Source: Olsenella sp.
GTDB taxonomy: Bacteria > Actinomycetota > Coriobacteriia > Coriobacteriales > Atopobiaceae
DNA: 64,000 nucleotides
Assembly: GCA_022648325.1 (NCBI GenBank)
Contig: JALCMG010000003.1
Coordinates: 1-64,000, forward strand
Direction of reading: 5' to 3'
Made by a program: the position numbers and the translations under genes. Every line of letters starts with the position of its first letter. Position 1 is the first letter of the stretch. The notes below the pieces were generated by a model. It was not told the DNA's origin, did no database searches, and saw nothing but the letters and a program-made list of their open reading frames with translations. This document shows, in pieces, positions 57,055 through 64,000 of the stretch.

Positions 57055-59571
57055 ATGAGCGCCCAAAGTCTCGCACAGGGAGATTCGCGCTGGCCAAAGG
57101 ACCGCCTTGTTCCCCGCTCGCGTCACGTGCGCGACGAGCACCTCGCGGCCGTGCTGCGTGGCGAGGAGTTCCTGCTCTTTGACGGTGCCATGGGCACGCA
57201 GCTCCAGGCGCGCGGCCTTGCCGCGGGTGAGTTGCCAGAGCTTCTCTGCCTCACCAACCCTACCGAGATTCGCGAGGTGCATGCCGCCTATGTTGCCGCC
57301 GGTGCCGAGGTCGTGACCACCAATACCTTTGGCGCAAACTCCGCCAAGCTGGGTGGGACAGCGAGCGTCGACGAGGTCTTCTCGGCTGCTGTCTCGTGCG
57401 CGCGTGAATCCGGTGCTCGCTATGTGGCGGCAGACCTTGGCCCCACAGGGCAGCTCCTCGAGCCCATGGGACCCCTGCCCTTTGATGACGCATACGACCT
57501 CTTTGCCGAGCAGGTTAGGGCGGCAGATGAAGCAGGCGCGGACCTCTTCGTAATCGAGACGATGGCCGACCTCGCTGAGGCCAAGGCCGCCCTTCTCGCC
57601 GTGCGCGAGAACTCGGACCTTCCCGCGTTTGTGACCATGACCTTTGGGGAGGATGGGCGCACCTTCTTGGGAACCACGCCGGAGGCAGCGGCCGTCACGC
57701 TTTACTCCCTGGGGGCAGACGCTGTGGGCATCAACTGCGGGCTTGGCCCCGCCGCGGTGGCGCCTCTGGTTGAGCGGATGCTACCGTGGGCGTCCTGCCC
57801 CGTTATGGCGCAGGCCAATGCCGGGTTGCCGCACGTCGTTGATGGCGTGACCACCTACGACGTGGGTCCCGAGGAGTACGCTGCGGCAGTCGAGCGCATG
57901 CTGGACGCGGGCGTCACCGTGATCGGTGGCTGCTGTGGGACTACACCCGCACACATTGCCCGCGAGCGCGAGCTTCTCTCCGGCCGCATCCCTGCTGAGC
58001 ATAGCGTGCATGATAGCTTTGCCGTGTCGAGCGCCCAGGAGATCTGCTCGCTTGACTACGGGCAGGTGGGCGTCATTGGCGAGCGCATCAACCCTACGGG
58101 CAAGCGCCTGATGAAGGAGGCTCTGCGCACGGGCGATTACGACTACGTGATGAACATGGCCATAGAGCAGGGTCGCGCAGGAGCGCAGATCCTCGACGTG
58201 AACGCAGGCCTGCCCGAGATAGACGAGCGCGCCGTGATGTGCCAGCTCGTCTCGGAGCTCCAGGGCGTGAGCACGCTTCCCCTGCAGATCGACGCTGCCG
58301 ACCCGGCTGTGATTGAGGCGGCAGTGCGCAGCTACCCCGGCAAGGCGCTCATCAACTCCACCAACGGCAAGGCGCAGACCATGGCTGAGGTGCTTCCCAT
58401 CGTGAAGCACTATGGCTGCGCGGTGGTTGGCCTTACCCTCGACGAGGACGGCATTCCTGCAACGGCAGAGGGTCGTCTCGACATCGCAAAGAAGATCGTG
58501 CGCGAATGCGAGCGGCTCGGCATCCCGCGCCACGACGTGGTCATCGACTGCCTTACCATGGCGGCCTCGACCGACCAGACCCAGCCCAGGGCGATTCTCG
58601 ATGCAATACGCCTGGTCAAGCAGGAGCTGCCTGGCGTGCGTACCGTGCTGGGCGTGAGCAACATAAGCTTTGGGCTGCCCTTCAGGCCGCTCGTGAACGG
58701 CACCTTCCTGGCGGCCGCCTTCTCTGCCGGCCTTGACCTAGCCATCATCAATCCCTGCCTCACCCGGATGATGGACGTGGTCGACTCCTGGCGCGTGCTC
58801 TCGGGCGAGGACGAAAGCGCCCAGTACTTTGTAGCCAACTATGCCGGGAGGAGCGACCGCACCCCTGCGCCGGCGACCCCTGCCGAGAAGACCGTAGCGC
58901 CCTCTTCCGGTGTCCCGGCGGAGCCCACCGAGCCTGCAGATCCCGCTGCCCGCGCCCGCGAGCTTGTGCTTGCTGGCCGCAAGGGCCCCATGCCCGAGGT
59001 GGTGGCCCAGGTCATCGAAGAGCACGGCCTCATGTTCGCCATCAACGAGGTCCTCATCCCCGCGCTCGACGTGGTGGGGGAGCGCTTCGAGAAGGGGGTA
59101 TTCTTCCTTCCTCAGCTCATGGCATCTGCTGAGGCCGCCAAGGCAGGATTTGAGACCATCAAGAAGGCTGTGGATGCCAGCGGGCAGGACACAGACGTTC
59201 CCAAGAAGGGCTCCATCGTGGTGTGCACCGTCTATGGTGACATCCATGACATTGGCAAGAACATTGTGCGCATGCTGCTCGAGAACTACGGCTACAACGT
59301 GATTGACCTCGGTCGAGACGTGCCGCCCCAGGTGGTCGCCGACGCCGTGGTCAAAGACCACGTTCTGCTCTGCGGGCTCTCCGCCCTCATGACCGCAACG
59401 GTGCCTGCCATGGCCGAGACCATCGAACTTCTCCGCAAAGAAGCCCCCTGGTGCAAGGTCGTGGTGGGTGGCGCCGTACTCAATCCCGAGTACGCGAAGA
59501 TGGTAGGGGCCGACTACTACGCGAAGGACGCCACCGAGACCGCTCGCATTGCGGCGGCGGTGCTGGGATAG
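57055..59571 (+). CDS. metH: Cobalamin-dependent methionine synthase lacking the activation domain
   Basis: The 838 residues hold the homocysteine domain (about 30-315; zinc cysteines in GINCGLGP and GGCCGTTP), the pterin domain (about 335-600; VIGERINPTGKRLMKEAL), a Pro/Ala-rich linker (about 603-640), and the cobalamin cap and Rossmann domains (about 640-838) with the cobalt-ligand motif GDIHDIGKNIV. The fourth, SAM-binding reactivation domain is absent and is encoded separately upstream. It transfers methyl from methyl-THF to homocysteine. Such split MetH is known in anaerobes. The ribosome site is gagaggagctgctc. Confidence 0.95.
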   Translation: MSAQSLAQGDSRWPKDRLVPRSRHVRDEHLAAVLRGEEFLLFDGAMGTQLQARGLAAGELPELLCLTNPTEIREVHAAYVAAGAEVVTTNTFGANSAKLGGTASVDEVFSAAVSCARESGARYVAADLGPTGQLLEPMGPLPFDDAYDLFAEQVRAADEAGADLFVIETMADLAEAKAALLAVRENSDLPAFVTMTFGEDGRTFLGTTPEAAAVTLYSLGADAVGINCGLGPAAVAPLVERMLPWASCPVMAQANAGLPHVVDGVTTYDVGPEEYAAAVERMLDAGVTVIGGCCGTTPAHIARERELLSGRIPAEHSVHDSFAVSSAQEICSLDYGQVGVIGERINPTGKRLMKEALRTGDYDYVMNMAIEQGRAGAQILDVNAGLPEIDERAVMCQLVSELQGVSTLPLQIDAADPAVIEAAVRSYPGKALINSTNGKAQTMAEVLPIVKHYGCAVVGLTLDEDGIPATAEGRLDIAKKIVRECERLGIPRHDVVIDCLTMAASTDQTQPRAILDAIRLVKQELPGVRTVLGVSNISFGLPFRPLVNGTFLAAAFSAGLDLAIINPCLTRMMDVVDSWRVLSGEDESAQYFVANYAGRSDRTPAPATPAEKTVAPSSGVPAEPTEPADPAARARELVLAGRKGPMPEVVAQVIEEHGLMFAINEVLIPALDVVGERFEKGVFFLPQLMASAEAAKAGFETIKKAVDASGQDTDVPKKGSIVVCTVYGDIHDIGKNIVRMLLENYGYNVIDLGRDVPPQVVADAVVKDHVLLCGLSALMTATVPAMAETIELLRKEAPWCKVVVGGAVLNPEYAKMVGADYYAKDATETARIAAAVLG

Positions 59572-59614
59572 GGGTTTCGATCCTGGTCAACGGATGGCCG
59601 ATAAGGGCATGCCT

Positions 59615-59692
59615 TCGATACGCATTCGTTAGCCGAATGTGTATCGACCTGCGCGCGTCACACAATCGATAACGAATGCGTGACGCGCGCAG
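59615..59692. terminator. Twin hairpins between convergent metH and glpK
   Basis: Hairpin 1 (59615-59628 with 59634-59647, one wobble) and hairpin 2 (59649-59661 with 59680-59692, perfect 13 bp, ctgcgcgcgtcac) are adjacent. Eleven bases of hairpin 1 (59621-59631, cgcattcgtta) are also complementary to the loop region of hairpin 2 (59670-59680). They probably end both transcripts, although no T-run follows. Confidence 0.6.
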
Positions 59693-59759
59693 ACGTTTCG
59701 TGCTCGAGAGGAGGCACCGAGAAGGTCCCCTCGTTGGAGGCAGGCAACTGCCTCCCCTC

Positions 59760-61253
59760 TTACATCACGCGGTGCACGGCGTCATGCCAGCCGGCAACGA
59801 GCTTGCCTACGCGCTCGGGATCCATCTGGCACCGGAACACGTCATCGGTCTCGCGCAGGGCCTTGAGCTCGTCGGTCCCGCTCCAGTAGCCGGTTGCAAG
59901 TCCCGCGAGAAACGCCGCGCCAAGCGATGTGGTCTCGGTGTTCTGCGGCCTCCTCAGCTCGCAGCCGAGGAGGTCTGCCTGAAACTGCATGAGGAAGCTG
60001 TTCGCGCTCGCGCCGCCGTCCACGTTGAGCACGCCGAGAGGGTGCCCGGCGTCCTTTGCCATGGCGTCGGCGAGGTCGTAAATCTGGTAAGCAAGTGCCT
60101 CCAGCGCGGCACGGGCAATGTGGTTGCGGGTGGTTCCGCGCGTTATGCCGAGAATTGCTCCACGGGCATCTGGCTTCCACCAGGGAGCCCCTAGTCCCGT
60201 GAAGGCCGGAACGATGTACACGCCGCCCGTATCTTCGACGCTCTTGGCCATCCACTCGGTGTCGGCGGCATTCTGGACGATGCCGAGCTGGTCGCGAAGC
60301 CACTGGATAAGAGCCCCGGCGACAAAGACGGAACCTTCGAGTGCGTACTCGGTGCCTTCGACCTGAGGCGCCGATGCAGCGATGGTGGTGACTAGGTTGC
60401 TGTTACTCAGTCTTGCCTCATGCCCAGTGTGCATGAGCATGAAGCAGCCTGTTCCGTATGTGTTCTTGGCCTGCCCCGCCTCGAAGCAGCACTGTCCAAA
60501 GAGGGCTGCCTGTTGGTCGCCGGCCACACCGGTTATGGGGATGCCCGCAGGCACGCCCGGGTAGCTCGTCTCGCCAAATGGTCCGCTCGAGCGGCGTACC
60601 TCGGGCATCATGGATGCGGGAATCCCAAAGAGGTTGAGGAGCTCTTTGTCCCAGCAGTTCTCGTGGATGTTGTAGAGCATCGTGCGGCTGGCATTGGTGA
60701 CGTCGGTCGCGTGCACCAGGCCGCCAGTGAGCACCCATACGAGCCAGGTGTCCACGGTGCCAAAGAGAAGCTCGCCCGCCTCAGCGCGCTCTCGGGCGCT
60801 GGGCACATTGTCGAGAATCCAACGGATCTTGCTTGCGGAGAAATACGCATCGGGCAGAAGCCCGGTCTTCTCCTGAATCAGCTGGCGGGCCTCCGACGTT
60901 CCGCAGAGCTGCTCGACGAGGTCTGCCGTGCGACGACACTGCCAGACAATGGCGTTGTAGACGGGTTGCCCGGTGGTGGGGTCCCAGACGATAGTGGTTT
61001 CGCGCTGGTTGTCGATGCCGATGGAGTCTATGTCCTCGGCCGTGAGGCCGCGCTTTGCCAGGAGTTCCGTGAGCGATCCAAGCTGCGAGTAAAGGATGTC
61101 CTGCGGGTTGTGCTCGACCCAGCCGGACTTGGGGAAGATCTGCTGGAAGGGCCGCTGCACGCAGTCGACCATGCGGCCCGCGCGGTTTATGAGCACGGCC
61201 CGGCTGGAGGTTGTGCCCTGGTCGAGAGCGATGACGTATTTCTCACTTGCCAT
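59760..61253 (-). CDS. glpK: Glycerol kinase
   Basis: The 497-residue FGGY kinase begins [20 protein letters not shown] with the ATP-binding aspartate, has [32 protein letters not shown], and the C-terminal [20 protein letters not shown]. The product is glycerol 3-phosphate. ATG at 61253 follows aaaggaggtctagcc, where the ribosome site overlaps the stop of the lipase gene, so the two are coupled: lipase releases glycerol and GlpK traps it. Confidence 0.95.
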   Translation of the reverse strand: MASEKYVIALDQGTTSSRAVLINRAGRMVDCVQRPFQQIFPKSGWVEHNPQDILYSQLGSLTELLAKRGLTAEDIDSIGIDNQRETTIVWDPTTGQPVYNAIVWQCRRTADLVEQLCGTSEARQLIQEKTGLLPDAYFSASKIRWILDNVPSARERAEAGELLFGTVDTWLVWVLTGGLVHATDVTNASRTMLYNIHENCWDKELLNLFGIPASMMPEVRRSSGPFGETSYPGVPAGIPITGVAGDQQAALFGQCCFEAGQAKNTYGTGCFMLMHTGHEARLSNSNLVTTIAASAPQVEGTEYALEGSVFVAGALIQWLRDQLGIVQNAADTEWMAKSVEDTGGVYIVPAFTGLGAPWWKPDARGAILGITRGTTRNHIARAALEALAYQIYDLADAMAKDAGHPLGVLNVDGGASANSFLMQFQADLLGCELRRPQNTETTSLGAAFLAGLATGYWSGTDELKALRETDDVFRCQMDPERVGKLVAGWHDAVHRVM

Positions 61254-61255
61254 GG

Positions 61256-62266
61256 CTAGACCTCCTTTGTGGTGGAGGTGGCTGGCACAGCGGCTTGAGC
61301 AGCGCGCTTCTCGACCCACGCCAGAATGTCAGCAAAGACCTGCTCGTGGCCGGTTTCGTTCAAGACCTCATGCCGCATGTGCGGATAGATCTTCACGGTG
61401 ACATCTGTGGACCCGGCGCCGCGGGCAAGTGCTGCTGCCTTTTCGACTCCCTCGCCGTTGTCTCCCACTGGGTCTTCCGCGCCGCCAATGTAGAGTAGCG
61501 GCAGGTCGTGGGGGACGCTCGCGGCGCAGGCAGGGGAATTGACCTCGGAGGTGAGGACTGCGACTTCGTGGTATGCCCCCACAGAGAACATGAAGCCGCA
61601 GGAGGGGTCTGCAATGTAGTCGTCCACGTTCCTTCGGTTGTGCGAGAGCCAGTCGAGGTTTGTCCTTGCGTTGGGGATGGCCTTGCCATAGCCGCCTGCG
61701 CCCACGGAGTCGACGAAGGAGGAGCGGTAGTCCTCGCCCCTGAAGAATGACTCAAGCCACGTGATCTTAAGCGCAGCCTTCGATGCCGAGGCAGGAAGGA
61801 AGCCGGTTCCGCAGATGATTGCCCCTGCCAAGCCGTTGCCGTGGTGCGCAACGTAGGAACGCACCTCAAAGCTTCCCATGCTGTGGCCAAAGAGGACGTA
61901 AGGGGTCCCTTCGGCCACACGTGCCTGCACCATGCCGCGCAGGACATCGATGTCTTCCACCAGAACTTTGGCACCACTGCCAAGTGGCAGCTCTCCCCAG
62001 TGTTCGGGAGAGCAGGAGCGGCCGTGACCAATTTGGTCATGGCCAACTACGAGGAATCCGTGAGAAGCAAGGAACCGCGCAAAGGCGTCATAGCGGTCGA
62101 TATGCTCTGCCATGCCGTGCACGAGCTGGATTACGCCACGAGGAGCCGGTTTGATAGGAGCATCTGGCGATGACATGCCGGCGGGCCACCACGCGGATGC
62201 GCTGATGGTCGACGTGCCGTCCGTTGAGGGGAACGTGAAGCGCTCAAGGGTGACCTCTGTGGACAT
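61256..62266 (-). CDS. Monoacylglycerol lipase-like alpha/beta hydrolase
   Basis: The 336-residue protein has the oxyanion segment [16 protein letters not shown], the nucleophile elbow [15 protein letters not shown], the acid DPVGDNGEG region and the catalytic His in [10 protein letters not shown], as in the PldB/monoglyceride lipase family. There is no signal peptide, so it acts inside the cell on imported or membrane-derived lipids. ATG at 62266 follows aggaagggacagc. Coupling to glpK points to glycerol release. Confidence 0.88.
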   Translation of the reverse strand: MSTEVTLERFTFPSTDGTSTISASAWWPAGMSSPDAPIKPAPRGVIQLVHGMAEHIDRYDAFARFLASHGFLVVGHDQIGHGRSCSPEHWGELPLGSGAKVLVEDIDVLRGMVQARVAEGTPYVLFGHSMGSFEVRSYVAHHGNGLAGAIICGTGFLPASASKAALKITWLESFFRGEDYRSSFVDSVGAGGYGKAIPNARTNLDWLSHNRRNVDDYIADPSCGFMFSVGAYHEVAVLTSEVNSPACAASVPHDLPLLYIGGAEDPVGDNGEGVEKAAALARGAGSTDVTVKIYPHMRHEVLNETGHEQVFADILAWVEKRAAQAAVPATSTTKEV

Positions 62267-62401
62267 GCTGTCCCTTCCTCTGTGGTGGCTGAGCAAATAT
62301 TATTGTTTGCCGCCACGAGGGGCGGACTCAGATGTCCGTGGCCGCACGGTATGGGGCTGTGTGTGGGTGGGCGTGGTCGGCGAGCGGCAGGTGCCAACGC
62401 T

Positions 62402-62428
62402 CTGCGGCTCGCCCTTCGCGTGCCGCAG
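62402..62428. terminator. Hairpin after eutH
   Basis: The stem ctgcggc/gccgcag (62402-62408 with 62422-62428) begins 12 bases after the eutH stop on the minus strand. No T-run follows, so termination strength is uncertain. Confidence 0.4.
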
Positions 62429-62439
62429 GGCCGCGTTTC

Positions 62440-63660
62440 CTAGGCCCGAGACTGCCTTTCGAGGGCAAGGTCCTGAGCCTCGAGTTCCTCCGCCTTGCGA
62501 ACGACCAGACGAGTTGCGAAGAAGATGGCGCAGACGCCTCCAGCAAGCTTGCCCAGAAGGACGGGCACGATGAGCGTGGGTTGGAAGTTGGCCGTGAACG
62601 AGAGGTGGTCACCAAAGAGGAAGGCACAGCAGACGCTGAAGGAAATCACGATGACCTTGTCCCTGGCTTTGAGGTCCTTGACCATGGCGAGGGCGGCCAG
62701 CACGTTTGCGGAGGCGGCGAGAAGTCCAGCCGTGGCATCGGGGCTCAGGCCAACCGCACGTCCAATCTTCGAGAGGGGCTTCGCGAGGTAGGTCTTGATG
62801 AGCCATACCATGGGGAAGGCACCACAGAGCATCATGCCGATGGCACCTGAGACCTCCAGTGCGCGAAATCGGTCCTGCTCATTCGCAATGATGGGGTCAA
62901 AGCCAAAGGCACCAAAGATGGTGGAGAAGAGCCCCGTGAAGTACTCGATGACCACCACAACAAAGACTACCTTGAGCACGCTGTCAAGCACGCGTCCAAA
63001 GACAATGAACCCGCGAATCATGGTGTCGGGCTTGGTGGCGAGGCCAACCGCCAACGCCACGCAGATAATGATGAGCGGCACAAGGTTGTGTGCAATCTGG
63101 GACCAGGTGAGGGCTAGCTGATACGTGGCTGCGGCATTTGTCGAGACCGCCTCGCGTATCACGGGATTTGCCAAGGCGATGATGGCACTGGCCACAAGGA
63201 CGCCAATGGGAATGGCGAGAAGTCCGCTCATGACACCCAGAGCAAGGTACTTCCGGTCCTTGACCTCGAGCATCTTGAGCGCCACGGGCACGGTGAAAAC
63301 AATGGTCGCACCAGCCATGTAGCCAGTCATCATTGCCATGATCCAGCTCTCTCGCGTCTGTGCGAGGGCGTCTGCCAGCTGATAGCCGCCCATGTCGACG
63401 GCGATGAAGGTTGTGGCCGCCATGGCCGGGTCGGCCCCTATGGCACCAAATAGGGGTCCAAATACCGTCGAGACAAAGGCAGTGAGGTAGGGCGCTGACG
63501 CCATGATGCCAGCAACCGGTAGGAAGATGGGTCCGATGGAGTCTATGCCTGCCACAAACTCCTTGCCCAGCTCACTCTCGGGGCGCGCGATTGATGCGAT
63601 GCATCCCGCAGCTGCGCAACCCATGATGATAAAGACGACGATTCTGCCAAATACTTCCAT
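62440..63660 (-). CDS. eutH: Ethanolamine permease EutH
   Basis: The 406-residue protein has ten or more membrane helices and reads throughout as EutH: IIMGCAAAGCIASIARPESELGKEF, IDSIGPIFLPVAGIMASAPYL, FIAVDMGGYQLA, and FGDHLSFTANFQP. EutH transports ethanolamine, mainly at low pH. No ethanolamine ammonia-lyase or microcompartment gene is visible, so here uptake probably feeds phosphorylation by the kinase-like gene upstream rather than catabolism. ATG at 63660 follows aaggggaagc. It is downstream of the partial kinase gene, 90 bases away. Confidence 0.92.
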   Translation of the reverse strand: MEVFGRIVVFIIMGCAAAGCIASIARPESELGKEFVAGIDSIGPIFLPVAGIMASAPYLTAFVSTVFGPLFGAIGADPAMAATTFIAVDMGGYQLADALAQTRESWIMAMMTGYMAGATIVFTVPVALKMLEVKDRKYLALGVMSGLLAIPIGVLVASAIIALANPVIREAVSTNAAATYQLALTWSQIAHNLVPLIIICVALAVGLATKPDTMIRGFIVFGRVLDSVLKVVFVVVVIEYFTGLFSTIFGAFGFDPIIANEQDRFRALEVSGAIGMMLCGAFPMVWLIKTYLAKPLSKIGRAVGLSPDATAGLLAASANVLAALAMVKDLKARDKVIVISFSVCCAFLFGDHLSFTANFQPTLIVPVLLGKLAGGVCAIFFATRLVVRKAEELEAQDLALERQSRA

Positions 63661-63698
63661 GCTTCCCCTTACGTCGTGAGAGTGCACGCTAGCCCCGC

Positions 63699-63713
63699 CG
63701 CCCCTTCGGGGCG
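63699..63713. terminator. Short GC hairpin between the kinase-like gene and eutH
   Basis: The stem cgcccc pairs with ggggcg around ttc, about 38 bases after the kinase-like stop on the minus strand. There is no T-run, so it may be a weak pause rather than a full terminator. Confidence 0.35.
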
Positions 63714-63750
63714 CTGAGCGGGCCGTCTGCAGTCCTGCTTCTGTTTTCTC

Positions 63751-64000
63751 CTAGATTTCGTGAACAAGCTGTGCCGCGCGTCTGCCGTATTCGGAGGCGC
63801 AGCGGTGCCAGAGGTCCTGCCAGTCTCCCACCGGGTCTCCGCACTGGTCTTTGTAAAGCGCCCAGACAAACCAGTACCACGCGGCAAACGCAACGTAGGA
63901 AATGCAGTGGAAGAGCTCCTCGCCAGTGGGCTCCCGCTGGAGGTACTGCCGGAGCACGCCGAGTGACCCCTCGTAGCTGTAGTCGCTGCAGCAGATGAAG
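63751..64000 (-). CDS. Choline/ethanolamine kinase-like phosphotransferase, C-terminal part
   Basis: The frame is open to the right edge of the window; 82 C-terminal residues are visible, starting FICCSDYSYEGSLGVLRQYL. The segment SYVAFAAWYWFVWALYKDQCGDPVGDW followed by EYGRRAAQLVHE resembles the end of LicA-type choline kinases, where an aromatic-rich helix pair and a tyrosine-containing helix close the aminoglycoside-phosphotransferase fold. The catalytic loop lies outside the window, so activity cannot be checked. Location before eutH supports ethanolamine or choline as substrate. Part of the match is impressionistic. Confidence 0.5.
   Translation of the reverse strand, partial: FICCSDYSYEGSLGVLRQYLQREPTGEELFHCISYVAFAAWYWFVWALYKDQCGDPVGDWQDLWHRCASEYGRRAAQLVHEI

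Overview
The window looks like chromosomal DNA from a GC-rich, anaerobic, fermentative actinobacterium, most likely a member of the Coriobacteriia (Olsenella/Atopobiaceae-like). This rests on the gene set, not on a marker gene: glycyl radical enzymes and the oxygen-sensitive class III ribonucleotide reductase, no respiratory chain genes, a 2-hydroxyacyl-CoA-dehydratase-type system, a PTS sucrose locus, a SKI2-like helicase with an actinobacterial C-terminal domain, and frequent GTG/TTG starts. No rRNA, tRNA, prophage or CRISPR array was recognised.

Layout. 1-2.1 kb: end of a glycyl radical enzyme, its activase and a fructose-6-phosphate-aldolase-like enzyme. 2.1-4.7 kb: a GNAT gene with a probable frameshift, then a very GC-rich IS110/IS1111-type insertion sequence with a frameshifted transposase, set inside a palindrome. 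5.4-7.6 kb: the two final steps of IMP synthesis as separate genes (AICAR transformylase and a PurO-type cyclohydrolase) instead of bifunctional PurH. 7.8-12 kb: a MazEF module, an ABC exporter and an AAA/DUF4143 ATPase. 12-16 kb: nrdG and nrdD separated by a Phd/RelE-type toxin-antitoxin pair and palindromic DNA. 16.4-25.6 kb: aminotransferase, nitroreductase, an M16 peptidase / HgdB-like / HgdB-HgdC fusion operon, and a DMT transporter. 26-34 kb: cell-wall hydrolase, UspA, helicase, old yellow enzyme, AcpS-like protein and an XRE regulator. 33.9-38.7 kb: phosphate uptake, ferritin, TetR, a DUF5692-like membrane protein broken by an amber codon, and pyrE. 38.7-49.1 kb: msrC, asnS, a sucrose PTS/hydrolase/LacI regulon with three matching operators, and an aldolase-phosphoesterase-MFS operon. 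49.2-54.2 kb: cysEK, a Pth2-type peptidyl-tRNA hydrolase, a CDF transporter and a prepilin peptidase. 54.5-59.6 kb: HAD phosphatase, metF, a free-standing methionine synthase activation domain and MetH. 59.8-64 kb: monoacylglycerol lipase, glpK, EutH and the end of a choline/ethanolamine-kinase-like gene, which together suggest scavenging of lipid glycerol and ethanolamine.

The most unusual signals are non-coding. Three elements next to nrdD, purO and purH share a conserved loop core but have stems of differing sequence that remain paired. A second conserved block sits at two convergent-gene terminators. A 320-base structured tail of the IS element may encode a guide (seek/bridge) RNA. Several further palindromes occupy intergenic spaces. 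All function assignments come from motif recognition and context; no database search was run.
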